From CAIXSC01 sp046349855 (lineage in GTDB: Bacteria > Planctomycetota > Planctomycetia > Pirellulales > Pirellulaceae): DNA of 64,000 nucleotides. Below are positions 26,988 through 35,878 of this stretch, piece by piece (positions within the stretch are counted from its first letter, which is position 1; each line of letters starts with the position of its first letter). A model generated the notes under the pieces. The model saw nothing but the letters and a program-made list of their open reading frames with translations, ran no database searches and was not told the origin of the DNA. Both the position numbers and the translations under genes were made by a program. The DNA lies in NCBI GenBank assembly GCA_046349855.1, contig JAXMBM010000002.1, positions 1 to 64,000 of the forward strand. The letters run 5' to 3'.

Positions 26988-27892
26988 TGCCGCTCATCTC
27001 ACCATCATCGAAGTTGCCACGGCGCTGCGGGTGTCACCGCTGTGGCAGGTTCCTCCCTGTCCTCGTCCTGGCCCTGACGTTCACCGGCGGCTCCGCGCTG
27101 ACCATTCGTTCCCCGGCGCAGCAGGGTTCGCAACCGCCGACTAATCCCGCAGCCAATCCGGCCCCACCCCATCCGGCCCCACCCGGAGTTCCGCGACCTG
27201 GCGCCGCGCCGCCCGCGCGAGTCGCCCCCGATCCCGCGGGGACCGTGCCCGCGGGGACCGTGCCCGGCGGGCGGCCTGCAGGGGATCTGGATGACGAATT
27301 GCTGCAGGATCTGTTGCCGCCGCCGGTGCGTTCGTCCCCGCCCACTCCGCCCCGTTCTCCGGCCGCGCCGCCGGCCGCTCCTCCGACGGCACCGCGCTCG
27401 CCGGCGAACCCGCCGGACAACGAAGGGGAGGACATTGGCAACGACCCGGATGCGCGGCTCCGTCGCATCTTGTCCCGCATGGAATCCGCGCGCCGGCAAC
27501 TCGACCAGGGCGACTCGTCGACCGCCACACAGCGCCTCCAACGAGAGGTAACCGCGGAACTCGATCAGCTGCTGGCTCGGCTCGAATCGTCGAACGGTGA
27601 GAAGGCCGCGGCGGGCGCCGGTGCCTCCGCTTCCGCGACGGCGAAACCTGGCTCCACCGTTCCTCCGTCCACCGAGCCTCCCGAGGGAACGGCTGACAAC
27701 CCGTCGCCTTCCACGGCCACCCCGGACAGATCGGCAACCGACCCACGAACTTTGGGTCGCGCTACCTGGGCCGATCTGCCGCCGCAATTGCAGGAGCCTC
27801 TTCTGGGAGCGTTTCCCGAACGATTTCTGCCCGGCTTCGAAACGCAGATTGAGGCCTATTACCGGCGACTGACGGAGCGGAAGCAGCCATGA
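26984..27892 (+). CDS. Secreted Pro/Ala-rich protein of unknown function
   Basis: A 302-aa protein beginning inside the previous gene by an ATGA overlap. A signal-peptide-like hydrophobic segment lies near residues 23-38, after two Cys that could bind metal (CGCHRCGR). A long Pro/Ala-rich, presumably disordered segment follows (residues 45-150). A helical stretch with LRRILSRMESARRQLDQGD comes next, and the C terminus resembles LQEPLLGAFPERFLPGFETQ. I recognise no family beyond its genomic partnership. It is overlapped at its 3' end by the terpene-cyclase-fold gene. Confidence 0.7.
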   Translation: MMPLISPSSKLPRRCGCHRCGRFLPVLVLALTFTGGSALTIRSPAQQGSQPPTNPAANPAPPHPAPPGVPRPGAAPPARVAPDPAGTVPAGTVPGGRPAGDLDDELLQDLLPPPVRSSPPTPPRSPAAPPAAPPTAPRSPANPPDNEGEDIGNDPDARLRRILSRMESARRQLDQGDSSTATQRLQREVTAELDQLLARLESSNGEKAAAGAGASASATAKPGSTVPPSTEPPEGTADNPSPSTATPDRSATDPRTLGRATWADLPPQLQEPLLGAFPERFLPGFETQIEAYYRRLTERKQP

Positions 27893-28956
27893 GCCTGACG
27901 CGTCGTCGCTGGCTCCACCACGCGCTCGGTGGAAGTTGCCTGCTCTGCGGTGGAAGGAGTTGGCACTCGGATGCGGCCTGGGGTCAGGCACCGCGGCCCG
28001 CTCGTGCCGCCCGCGCGGCGGCTCCCCCGCCCGCCACCGAACAAGTGGTGCGCCGCGGCCTCGAGTACCTGGTCCGCGTGCAGAACGAAGATGGCTCATT
28101 CGGAACCGGAATCTATGCCCGCAATGTGGGAGTCTGCAGCCTGGCGGGGCTGGCTTTCATGGCTCACGGCAGTACCCCCGGGCGAGGCCCCTTCGCCACG
28201 GCGGTCGACCGGTGCCTGGCCTACGTGTTGAATTGCTGCCAGGAAAGTGGGTTCATCACCTTGGGCGAGGCCGTGAGCCACGGTCCGATGTACGAACACG
28301 GTTTCGCGACGCTGCTGCTGGCCGAGTGCTATGGCATGTCGCCGCAGCCCGCCCTGCGTTCGCGGCTGGCAGCCGCCGTGCGGCTGATCGTCGAGAAGCA
28401 GAACAGCGAAGGGGGCTGGCGGTACTTCCCCGAGCGGAGCGATGCCGACATTTCGGTGACGATCTGCCAGATCATGGCGCTGCGTGCCGCCCGCAACGCC
28501 GGACTCTACGTCCCTCCGACCACCATCGAACGCTGCGTGGACTACATCAAGCGTAGTCAGAACGCAGACGGCGGCTTCATGTATCAGCTGTCGCTGGGTG
28601 GGCCGAGCAAGTTTCCCCGGTCCGCTGCCGCGATCGTGGCACTCCACAATGCGGGCATCTACGAAGGCGAGGAAATCGAACGAGCGCGGCAATATGTGCT
28701 CGAGTTTCTCCCGCAGAAGGACCGCGTCCGCGGCGAGAACCATTACCTCTACGGACATTACTACGCGGTCCAGGCGATGTGGCAGGCGGGCGGCGACTAC
28801 TGGCGGAAATGGTATCCGGCCATCGAAGCCGATCTGGCTTCCCACCAGGAGGCCGACGGCTCGTGGCTCGACAGCGTCTCCCCGGTCTACGGCACCGCCA
28901 TGGCGTGTCTGATTCTCCTGATGCCCCGCAACCATCTGCCGATCTTTCAGAAATGA
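27889..28956 (+). CDS. Exported prenyltransferase/squalene-oxidase repeat protein
   Basis: A 355-aa protein with an alpha/alpha-toroid repeat signature and a Tat-like N terminus (TRRRWLHHALGGSCLLCGG). QW-type repeat motifs recur: QNEDGSFG, QNSEGGWRY, QNADGGFMY and QEADGSWLD. The catalytic DxDD of squalene-hopene cyclases is not visible, so it is probably not a terpene cyclase. Relatives in planctomycetes are exported proteins of unknown role. Its ATGA overlaps with both neighbours point to a shared complex or pathway. Confidence 0.82.
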   Translation: MSLTRRRWLHHALGGSCLLCGGRSWHSDAAWGQAPRPARAARAAAPPPATEQVVRRGLEYLVRVQNEDGSFGTGIYARNVGVCSLAGLAFMAHGSTPGRGPFATAVDRCLAYVLNCCQESGFITLGEAVSHGPMYEHGFATLLLAECYGMSPQPALRSRLAAAVRLIVEKQNSEGGWRYFPERSDADISVTICQIMALRAARNAGLYVPPTTIERCVDYIKRSQNADGGFMYQLSLGGPSKFPRSAAAIVALHNAGIYEGEEIERARQYVLEFLPQKDRVRGENHYLYGHYYAVQAMWQAGGDYWRKWYPAIEADLASHQEADGSWLDSVSPVYGTAMACLILLMPRNHLPIFQK

Positions 28957-30314
28957 GTTTCCCCTTCCGACTCCACACCCACGTGGCTCTGCTGACGGGA
29001 CTCTGCCTGGTGACCGGTGGAGGTGCGCGCGGCGGTTGGGGTGCCGAACCGCCGCCGGCCCCCGCCACCCATGACCCCCAGTTGCTTGAACTCGCGGGCC
29101 GTCGCGAGGTCGCTGCCCTGCGGCGACTCGAACCGCCCGCCACACTGATCCTGGAAATGGGTGGCGTGGAAGTGCCCCGCGCGGCCGAGACGCTGATCGA
29201 ATGGGGGCTGCCGCCCGAGCCGCGCACGGGCCCCTACGTCGTAGGACAACGAGGCACTCGACTTGCCGTGACCGACTGGCGCGTCGCCGGCGACCAGATC
29301 ACCCTGGAGACGTCGTGGAGCGAGCCCGTGGTCAGCGAGCGACGTGCTTTGGCAGCTGTGGTGCTCGCCGCTCCCACCGATCCGGCCGCTGGCGAGCGAC
29401 AGCTCCACGACTGGCTGGCCGGCCGGAATCAGCGCGATCAACTTTTCCTGCGCGGCGGCGATACGCTGGCCGGACAGATCCTCGGCTGGGCGGCCGGCAC
29501 GACGACTCCCGAGGCCTCGCCGCCAGAGAATGGTAACCGGAAGCTGCGAGTGGAATTGGCGCGGGGCGAAGTCACCGTCCCCGAAGAAGGGCTCGCGGCC
29601 GTGGTATGGCGAACACCTCCAACCACGGTCGTCAGTGCTGCAGCCCCCGCCTGGCGCTTCGGGCTGCAGGATGGATCGCTGCTGTCGGTCGCTCGCTGGG
29701 AACAAACCGGCGCTCAGGTGCGGCTGGAATTGCTGGAGCGGGTCACGCTGACCGCGCCGGCCGACGACCTCTGGTCGCAGTTGGTCTACGTGCAGACGAG
29801 CGCACCGCAGGTGATGTGGCTGTCCGACCTGGAGCCCACAGGCTACAAGCATGTGCCGTTTCTCACGCGAACCTGGCCGCTGGGACGCGATGAAAATGTG
29901 CTCGGCACCAGCCTCCGCAGTGGCGGCCGGCGCTGGCTCAAGGGACTGGGCATGCACAGTACGTCGCGCAGCGCCTATCGCCTCGGCGGCAACTTCCAGT
30001 CGTTCCATGCCGAGTTGGCTCTGGACGACGAAGCGGGTTCCGGCGGGAGTGTCGAGTTCCGCGTGTACATCGCTCGGGACGATGGCCAGTGGCAATCGGC
30101 GTACGCCAGCCCGGTGGTGCGCGGTGGCGATCCGCCCCTCCCTCTGAACCTGGACGTCACGGGGGTCCAGCAGTTGGCGTTGATTGTCGACGCCGCAGAT
30201 CAGGGGGACCAGCGGGACTATGCCAACTGGCTCAACGCCCGCCTGCTCCGCACCACGGCACCCGCCGGAGCGCCGGCCACCGAGTCGCGTCCGGCCACGC
30301 GGACCGAGCGTTGA
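28953..30314 (+). CDS. Secreted NPCBM/NEW2-domain protein
   Basis: A 453-aa secreted protein; the ATG at 28953 overlaps the preceding stop by 4 nt. The N terminus is a signal peptide (HVALLTGLCLVTGGGARGG). The C-terminal third matches the NPCBM carbohydrate-binding domain pattern: KGLGMHSTSRSAYRLGG, FHAELALDDEAG, VEFRVYIARDD and a final LALIVDAADQGDQRDYANW. The central part has no recognised domain. It is the last gene of the coupled operon and probably binds a glycan or envelope component. Confidence 0.82.
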   Translation: MSFPFRLHTHVALLTGLCLVTGGGARGGWGAEPPPAPATHDPQLLELAGRREVAALRRLEPPATLILEMGGVEVPRAAETLIEWGLPPEPRTGPYVVGQRGTRLAVTDWRVAGDQITLETSWSEPVVSERRALAAVVLAAPTDPAAGERQLHDWLAGRNQRDQLFLRGGDTLAGQILGWAAGTTTPEASPPENGNRKLRVELARGEVTVPEEGLAAVVWRTPPTTVVSAAAPAWRFGLQDGSLLSVARWEQTGAQVRLELLERVTLTAPADDLWSQLVYVQTSAPQVMWLSDLEPTGYKHVPFLTRTWPLGRDENVLGTSLRSGGRRWLKGLGMHSTSRSAYRLGGNFQSFHAELALDDEAGSGGSVEFRVYIARDDGQWQSAYASPVVRGGDPPLPLNLDVTGVQQLALIVDAADQGDQRDYANWLNARLLRTTAPAGAPATESRPATRTER

Positions 30315-30323
30315 TCGGCCCGG

Positions 30324-31283
30324 TTACTCCGCCGGTTCCAGCATCAACCGCACTTCGCTTGTCAGCCGGACTTCGAGCAGTTGCTCGCGGACACGGGACT
30401 CCGACTTCAGCGTCTGCTTCTGCTGACTTTCGACGAGCCGACCGGCCGCCGAGTCGAATAAGAGCTGGCCGCGGCACGACTGGTCGGTAATCCGCCGATT
30501 GCGCGCCTGGCCGCCCGCCGCCGGCTGCCACTCCAGCGTCCCTGTCGACTCGATCACCGTCAGTTCGGCCGTCCCTCGCTTCTCGGTGCCGCGGCCCGTG
30601 TAGGTCGACTGAATCGTCACCCGTCCCACGGGAGACTCCACCGGCGACTGAACCTGCCAGGAAACGCCCTCCTGCAACGGTTGCTCCGGGAGCACGACCA
30701 GGGAGCGGCGCAGAAAGTCGGCACCGGTCGCGCCGGCGAACAACCCTTGGAGGCGACCGTCGGCCGCGACTTTCTTCAGAGCCTCCTGCAGCTGGGGCGA
30801 GGGCGTGACATCGAGGACTTCGCCCCGCGGCGTCAGTCGCACGGTCCAGGAAGGTCCCACCAGCGGACTCAGGGCGGCAGCGAGAGGACGGAGTTCGCCG
30901 GTCGGCTCGGTGTCGCGCGTGGTATCGTAATCGAGCGGTTCGGCGGGTGGCATCTCCAGCCGGACCGCCAGCCGGCGGAACGACTGTTGAACGCGGGCCA
31001 CTCCTGACGGTTCCACTTCGGCAACCTGCCAATCCTGGACGAAGGTGGAATCGATGAGCAGCCGGAGCGGTTTTTCACCGATCGCCGTCTCGGTCTCGAC
31101 ACGTTGCTTCCAGGTGGCCCGCAAGGACTGCCCAGCGGACCATTTCCAGCGCAGCGGTTCGTCGGCGGCCAGCAGCGGCGCCGCCAGGAGCAGCCCGATC
31201 ACCGCACCAGCCAGCAGGTGCGATTTCCCGCGGCGCAGGGAGCGGGAGCGGCGCAGAGAGCAGGGGCGGCCCAGGGATACCAT
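30324..31283 (-). CDS. Secreted protein of unknown function (DUF6263-like)
   Basis: A 319-aa protein from the ATG at 31283, chosen because GGAGGA lies exactly 9 nt upstream. An Arg-rich start and a hydrophobic helix (LLAGAVIGLLLAAPLLAADE) form a signal peptide. The mature part is mostly beta-type sequence with alternating polar and apolar residues, e.g. LRWKWSAGQSLRATWKQRVE, and is similar in layout to DUF6263 proteins. No catalytic motif is visible. Its 3' end lies only 9 bp from the convergent NPCBM-protein gene. Confidence 0.7.
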   Translation of the reverse strand: MVSLGRPCSLRRSRSLRRGKSHLLAGAVIGLLLAAPLLAADEPLRWKWSAGQSLRATWKQRVETETAIGEKPLRLLIDSTFVQDWQVAEVEPSGVARVQQSFRRLAVRLEMPPAEPLDYDTTRDTEPTGELRPLAAALSPLVGPSWTVRLTPRGEVLDVTPSPQLQEALKKVAADGRLQGLFAGATGADFLRRSLVVLPEQPLQEGVSWQVQSPVESPVGRVTIQSTYTGRGTEKRGTAELTVIESTGTLEWQPAAGGQARNRRITDQSCRGQLLFDSAAGRLVESQQKQTLKSESRVREQLLEVRLTSEVRLMLEPAE

Positions 31284-31324
31284 GGCAGGCAGTCCTCCAG
31301 CAGTCGGGGTGCGACGAGCGGCGG

Positions 31325-32008
31325 TCACAGCAGGAACGGTTCGCCGATCGGCGGGACGATCGGTGACGCGCTGGTCTCCCGCCGCACTCGATCAGCCCAG
31401 GCCGCGGCATCCTGCGCGATGGGCGGCCAGGTGTTGTAGTGCGACGGAATGACTCGCCGCGGTTCGAGCAACCGGACCGCTTCGAGCGCGTCATCGGGGC
31501 CCATCGTAAACAAGTCACCGATCGGCAGCACCGCCGCATCCAGTCCGCCACGGCCAATCAGTCGCATGTCGCCGAAGAGTCCGGTATCGCAGGCGAAATA
31601 AACCCGCCGGCCTTCGAGCTCCAGGAGGAACCCGCAGGGATTGCCGCCGTTGGCACCGTCCGGCAATACGGAACTGTGCAGCGCCAGCGTCATCTTCAAT
31701 CGGCCGAAGGGGAGCTGCACCGAGCCTCCCAGGTTCATGCCCAGCGTCTTCGCCACGTGGTGCTGAGTGCGGAGCCATTCGGCCACTTCGAAGATCGCCA
31801 CCACCTGAGCGCCGGTGCGCCGCGCAATCTGCGCCGCATCGCCCACATGATCCCCGTGACCGTGCGACACCAGGATGAAATCGGCCTCGACGTCATCCGG
31901 TCCGACGGGCGCGACCGGCGAACCCGAGAAAAAAGGGTCCAGCAGGATCGTGTGCTGCGACGTCCGCAACTGCCAGCAGGCATGTCCGAACCAGGTCAAT
32001 TGGAGCAT
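31325..32008 (-). CDS. UPF0173-family metal-dependent hydrolase
   Basis: Compact MBL-fold protein (227 aa) of the UPF0173 type. The family signature begins at residue 3 (LTWFGHACWQL) and continues with LLDPFFSGSP and the intact metal motif VSHGHGDHVGD. Later ligands appear in VYFACDTGLFGDM and VIPSHYNTWPPI. These proteins are conserved in bacteria, with uncertain substrate. It follows pgi by 6 bp on the same strand and is followed by the secreted unknown protein. Confidence 0.92.
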   Translation of the reverse strand: MLQLTWFGHACWQLRTSQHTILLDPFFSGSPVAPVGPDDVEADFILVSHGHGDHVGDAAQIARRTGAQVVAIFEVAEWLRTQHHVAKTLGMNLGGSVQLPFGRLKMTLALHSSVLPDGANGGNPCGFLLELEGRRVYFACDTGLFGDMRLIGRGGLDAAVLPIGDLFTMGPDDALEAVRLLEPRRVIPSHYNTWPPIAQDAAAWADRVRRETSASPIVPPIGEPFLL

Positions 32009-32014
32009 GGCGGA

Positions 32015-33430
32015 TCACCCTCGTCCCAGGATGCGATTCATGTTCTTCTTGTAGCCTTCGACCCCCGGCTGGCCATAAGGATTGATCCCCAGCAGCCGCC
32101 CCTCCACCACCGTCGCCAGCATCAGCAGCTGGAAGAACTGTCCCAGCGATGCTTCGTCGACCCGCGGCAGATGAAAGTCGGCGGTCGGGCGGCCATCCGA
32201 GTGGTACGACTGATTGGTCCCCGCCACCGCGGCACTCATCAATTCCGGCAAGGTGCGGTCGGCGATGTCGTTGAGTTTGTCCTGGTCGAACTCGCTCCGC
32301 CCGACCGCCAGCGGATCGCAGCGCCACTGGTCGACCACCACGTTCGTAATCAGCTTGTCGCGTCGCCCCTCCTGATGCTGTTGGGCCCGCGAATGCAGAT
32401 CGCGCGTGTTGACCGTGGTGAAGGGGGTGGCGCCGAGCTCCGCCTTGCCGAGACTCTCGGCCAGCAGCTGGTCGTACCACAGCCCCATCGTCTCCAGCGA
32501 CTTGGCCCACACCGACAAGACTCGCGTGGTCGCTCCATAGCCCGTTTCCAGCAGGTGGCTGACGCCGACATAGTCGAGCACCGCGTTGGCCCCCACCGGC
32601 GCCGTACGGAAATGCTCGTTCATCGCCACGGCCCCCTCCAGCAGCCGGATCACATCGATCCCCAGAATGGCCGCCGGCAACAGGCCGACCGCCGAGAAGA
32701 TCGAAAACCGTCCGCCCACTCCGTCAGGGACCGGAAACGTCTCCGGGCACCCCAACACTTTGGACAGCTCGTGCAGCCGACCGCTGTCGCCGGTCACGGG
32801 GATGACCAGTTGAGCAAGTTGCTGTGGATCGTCCCCCACCGACTTCCGCAGAGCCGCGAGGAACTGGCGAAAGGCGACCGCCGTTTCGATCGTCCCGCCG
32901 CTCTTCGAAATCACGACGATTCCCCAGCGATCGTCCAGCCGCGTGGCGGGTCGACCGTGGCCCAGGAGTCGCAGCAGCCCCTGCGTGGCGTCGTTGTCGA
33001 CGTTGTTCCCTTCGAAATACATCCGGGGACGGCTGCCGCGTTCACCGCGATTCTGTTCGTTGAAATACGGATCGCAGCAGGCGTCCATCAGGGCTTTGGC
33101 GCCCATGTACGACCCGCCGATGCCCAGCACCACGACGCGGTCCACCAGATCGCGGAGCCGATGGGCCGTTTTCAGGATGCGATAGAGCTCGCTGGTGGTA
33201 CGCTCGGCGTTGTATTCGTCGAGCAGCCGCTGAGGGAGTTCGAGGAACCCGGCGTCGAGCGGATTTTTGGCTGCGGGAACCGGGCCGCCCGACCGGTAGA
33301 GTTCGAGGTCGGCGCCGAGCACTTCGTCGCGGGCAGCGGTGAGTCGCGGCGCCAGGGCCTGGAGGCTGGCGGCCGTCAGCCCCGTCCGTTCCAGAAAACA
33401 ACCCGAGGGATCGTAGGTGACAGTCTTCAT
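32015..33430 (-). CDS. pgi: Glucose-6-phosphate isomerase
   Basis: Cytosolic enzyme (471 aa) interconverting glucose-6-phosphate and fructose-6-phosphate. Sugar-phosphate-binding segments are clear: VLGIGGSYMGAKAL, VISKSGGTIETAVAF and VPDGVGGRFSIFSAVGLLPA. The catalytic Glu/His/Lys region reads LLAESLGKAELG and, near the end, PYGQPGVEGYKKNMNRIL. The length is close to the short PGI form of Firmicutes and many other bacteria. Confidence 0.95.
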   Translation of the reverse strand: MKTVTYDPSGCFLERTGLTAASLQALAPRLTAARDEVLGADLELYRSGGPVPAAKNPLDAGFLELPQRLLDEYNAERTTSELYRILKTAHRLRDLVDRVVVLGIGGSYMGAKALMDACCDPYFNEQNRGERGSRPRMYFEGNNVDNDATQGLLRLLGHGRPATRLDDRWGIVVISKSGGTIETAVAFRQFLAALRKSVGDDPQQLAQLVIPVTGDSGRLHELSKVLGCPETFPVPDGVGGRFSIFSAVGLLPAAILGIDVIRLLEGAVAMNEHFRTAPVGANAVLDYVGVSHLLETGYGATTRVLSVWAKSLETMGLWYDQLLAESLGKAELGATPFTTVNTRDLHSRAQQHQEGRRDKLITNVVVDQWRCDPLAVGRSEFDQDKLNDIADRTLPELMSAAVAGTNQSYHSDGRPTADFHLPRVDEASLGQFFQLLMLATVVEGRLLGINPYGQPGVEGYKKNMNRILGRG

Positions 33431-33623
33431 GGGGGAACTCCTTCCAGGGACACGTTCCGCCCCACCAGCGGCCCGCGCCAGCCTTCAGCCGATGTTCAGT
33501 CAAGTAATGCCGAGCATATCGCTTGCCGAGCAGACTGCCCAGTCGTGGAGCGCCCGTACCGCATCCGTAGCGAGCGAATGCTCCGTCAACGCATCCGATT
33601 CGAGTACGAGGGAGCGTACGTCC

Positions 33624-33696
33624 GCCGTTGGGGGCCGTCAGCAACGGAAGGGAAGTCCGTTGTTCGGTTTGGCAGCTCGAAGCCCTGGCTTGGACA
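33624..33696 (-). repeat. Structured 3'-flanking element, copy 1
   Basis: Read on the minus strand this segment starts with TGTCCAAGCC, 6 nt after the Rieske gene stop, and aligns without gaps to 47188-47260, with roughly 78 percent identity by hand count. It contains a hairpin with 7-bp arms CAACGGA and TCCGTTG (33642-33662) and an adjacent GGCTTCGAGC mini-stem. The sense orientation directly after a gene suggests a transcription-end or RNA-stability element. Confidence 0.6.
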
Positions 33697-33702
33697 GAGC
33701 AC

Positions 33703-34026
33703 TCAGGGCTTTTTCTTGGGTGCCACCAGGACCTGGATTTCTTCGTCGATCACGCGGACCGGGAAGCTGTCGATCTTGATCCGCGGGTTGTCGCACCACG
33801 TGCCGTCACAGACCGAAAAGCGCCAGGCGTGCCAGGGGCAGGCCACCACACCCCGTTCGACGTACCCACCGGCCAGGGATGCGCCCATGTGGGGACAGAA
33901 GTCGTCGATGGCATAGTAGGTGCCACCTTCGAGGAACACCGCGACCATGCGGTCGTGCACTTGAAAGGCCTTTCCCTGACCTTCGGGAATGTCTCCCACA
34001 CGGGCCACCGTCGTATACTCCGACAC
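33703..34026 (-). CDS. Rieske 2Fe-2S ferredoxin-like protein (NirD/BphF type)
   Basis: A small soluble Rieske protein of 107 aa. The cluster motif is complete: CPHMGASLAGGYVERGVVAC followed by PWHAWRF (CxH...CxxH). The start is a GTG at 34026 with AGGA 8 nt upstream; an ATG further upstream is in a different frame, and the longer frame has no support. It is a likely electron carrier for an unidentified oxygenase or reductase. It stands alone, with the dispersed element immediately downstream. Confidence 0.85.
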   Translation of the reverse strand: MSEYTTVARVGDIPEGQGKAFQVHDRMVAVFLEGGTYYAIDDFCPHMGASLAGGYVERGVVACPWHAWRFSVCDGTWCDNPRIKIDSFPVRVIDEEIQVLVAPKKKP

Positions 34027-34293
34027 GCTGCATTCCTGTCGATTCAAGGTTGCGGGTGCAGTACAGTTTCCCCACGGAATGCGGTATTCTAGTGCCTCGC
34101 GCCGTCGAAGCCATGGGGTCGCACTCACAGCCCTGACAGTCGGCGATTCGGCCGTACCGTCCCACCACTTCCCAGCAAAGTTGCCGCCCGGACGGCTGCT
34201 CGAGCGTGGCTCCACGGGTGACCGCGACGCACCGTTTCCTCACTGTTCTTGTTCCGTATCCCCGCTCCTCGTTTTCACAGCTCACCATTCCTC

Positions 34294-34617
34294 ATGCCTG
34301 AATCTGCCTCCCCTTCGTTGACCCTCGAGCAGCTGCAAGCGATCATCCGTCGGCTGTACCATCACAAGGATGCCTCCCGAGGAATCGAAGGGACGTTTCT
34401 TTGGTTTACCGCCGAGGTGGGCGAACTGGCAGCCGCGCTGCGCAGCGGCTCGCACGAGGAACGGCTGGGAGAGTTCGCCGACGTCCTGGCCTGGCTCACC
34501 ACACTCGCCAATCTGGCGGGAGTCGACCTGCACGAGGCCATCGCTTACAAGTACGCCCAAGGCTGTCCCGGCTGCCACCAGCTGGAGTGCGTCTGCCCGC
34601 TGACCGGCAAACCCTGA
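34294..34617 (+). CDS. MazG-like nucleotide pyrophosphohydrolase
   Basis: A 107-aa protein of the all-alpha NTP pyrophosphatase (MazG-like) group. The acidic metal-binding helices are visible as FTAEVGELAAAL (ExxE) and EFADVLAWLTTLA (ExxD), with a preceding GIEGTFLWF helix. After the helix LHEAIAYKYAQG the protein ends in a Cys cluster, CPGCHQLECVC, suggestive of a small zinc knuckle. The ATG at 34294 is preferred over an upstream start. It probably removes non-canonical NTPs. Confidence 0.82.
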   Translation: MPESASPSLTLEQLQAIIRRLYHHKDASRGIEGTFLWFTAEVGELAAALRSGSHEERLGEFADVLAWLTTLANLAGVDLHEAIAYKYAQGCPGCHQLECVCPLTGKP

Positions 34618-34626
34618 GTATCTCCC

Positions 34627-34898
34627 GGCGAGCGGCGGGCGTCAGCCCGCTGTTTCCAGAACCAACCCGCGTCGCCACGACTACGTTTTCGCCCCGAGCC
34701 ACCAGGCGTGGTGCTTTCCAGTCAATGGCCCGCTCTTTCGGGCAATCCGATCCGTTGCGGTGTCAGAAACAGGGGACTGACGTCCCCCGCTCGCCGATTT
34801 GCCGTGACACCACCGTGTGATGTCAGCCACCCTGGGGGCCTTGCATCAGGAATTGGGGCCTCTGGCGAGCGGCGGGCGTGAGCCCGCTGTTTCTGACA
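34627..34898. repeat. Three REP-like hairpin copies in alternating orientation
   Basis: Copies at 34627-34657, 34761-34795 (inverted) and 34864-34898 share the frame GGCGAGCGG...GTCA/GTGA...CTGTTTC. In copy 1 the hairpin arms are GCGGGC and GCCCGC; in copy 2 (read inverted) they are GGGGAC and GTCCCC, so pairing is conserved by compensatory change. The set lies in the 307-bp gap between the MazG-like gene and the ABC transporter gene, which has no other feature. Confidence 0.85.
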
Positions 34899-34924
34899 CG
34901 GCACGGCGGACCGGCAATGGGCAA

Positions 34925-35857
34925 TCAGATCTTCGTGCCCAGGCCCTTGGTGAGTGCCATGAAGGCGTTTTCCAGATTGAACTCTTCCTCGCGGAAGAGG
35001 CGGATGCGATGACCGGCTTCCACCAGGCATTGCGAAAGCTCGCTGTAGTCTTCCGCGTCCGGCTTGAGCGTGACGATCAGCCGGCCCTGTTCGACCGTCA
35101 CCTGTTCGATCAGCGGGTGACCCGTCAGCCGCCGAGCCGCATCGTCGGGGGACTGAACCACTTCAATGTGCAGCACCACGCGCTGCCGCACCTGGCGCAT
35201 CACATCGGCCACAGTGGCATTCACACTCATCACTCCCCGGTCGATGATTCCCACCTTGTTGCAGATATCGGCAAGCTCCGGCAGGATGTGACTCGACACC
35301 ATGATCGTCTTGCCCTGCTGGCCCAGTCGGCGGAGTACGGCTCGCATCTCAATCCGGGCTCGCGGATCCAGACCGCTCAGCGGTTCATCGAGCAATAGCA
35401 CCTGGGGATCGTGCAGCAGCACGCGGGCCAATCCCAGTCGCTGCGTCTGGCCTCGCGACAGCGTGTTGGCGTAGGCGTCGCGCTTGAAATCGAGATCGAC
35501 CAGCTGCAACTTCTCGTCGCACACCTGCCGCCGCCGCGGGCCGCGGATGCGGTATGCGGCCGCGAAGAACTCGAGGTACTCGATCACCTTCATGTCGTCG
35601 TACACGCCAAAGAAATCCGGCATGTAACCGACCAGGCGGCGGATTTCCTTGGGATGGTGATAGATCGAGTGATCGCAGACGTAGGCTTCGCCCCAGGTCG
35701 GGTTCAGCAACGTGGCGAGAATCCGCATCGTCGTGGTCTTACCGGCACCATTGGGACCGATAAAACCGAACAGATCGCCGGCGGCCAGATCGAGCTGGAT
35801 CGCGCGGATGGCGTACATTTCGCCGTATTTCTTCGTCAGATCGACGGTCTTGATCAT
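34925..35857 (-). CDS. ABC transporter ATP-binding protein
   Basis: ATPase component (310 aa) of an ABC exporter or membrane-remodelling system. Walker A is GPNGAGKTTTMRIL, the signature motif is LSRGQTQRLGLA, Walker B is VLLLDEPLSGLDP and the switch His is in MVSSHILPEL. A regulatory-looking C-terminal domain of about 90 residues follows. The only visible partner is the large membrane protein encoded just upstream (20-bp gap); a conventional permease gene is absent in the window. The substrate is unknown. Confidence 0.92.
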   Translation of the reverse strand: MIKTVDLTKKYGEMYAIRAIQLDLAAGDLFGFIGPNGAGKTTTMRILATLLNPTWGEAYVCDHSIYHHPKEIRRLVGYMPDFFGVYDDMKVIEYLEFFAAAYRIRGPRRRQVCDEKLQLVDLDFKRDAYANTLSRGQTQRLGLARVLLHDPQVLLLDEPLSGLDPRARIEMRAVLRRLGQQGKTIMVSSHILPELADICNKVGIIDRGVMSVNATVADVMRQVRQRVVLHIEVVQSPDDAARRLTGHPLIEQVTVEQGRLIVTLKPDAEDYSELSQCLVEAGHRIRLFREEEFNLENAFMALTKGLGTKI

Positions 35858-35878
35858 GGGAGGTCCAATGCCGGACGT

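Noticed and set aside
31439..33916. Plus-strand ORF of 825 aa across the UPF0173 and pgi genes
   Set aside because: The minus-strand frames carry intact catalytic motifs; the plus frame is low-complexity, His/Arg/Gln-rich antisense sequence.
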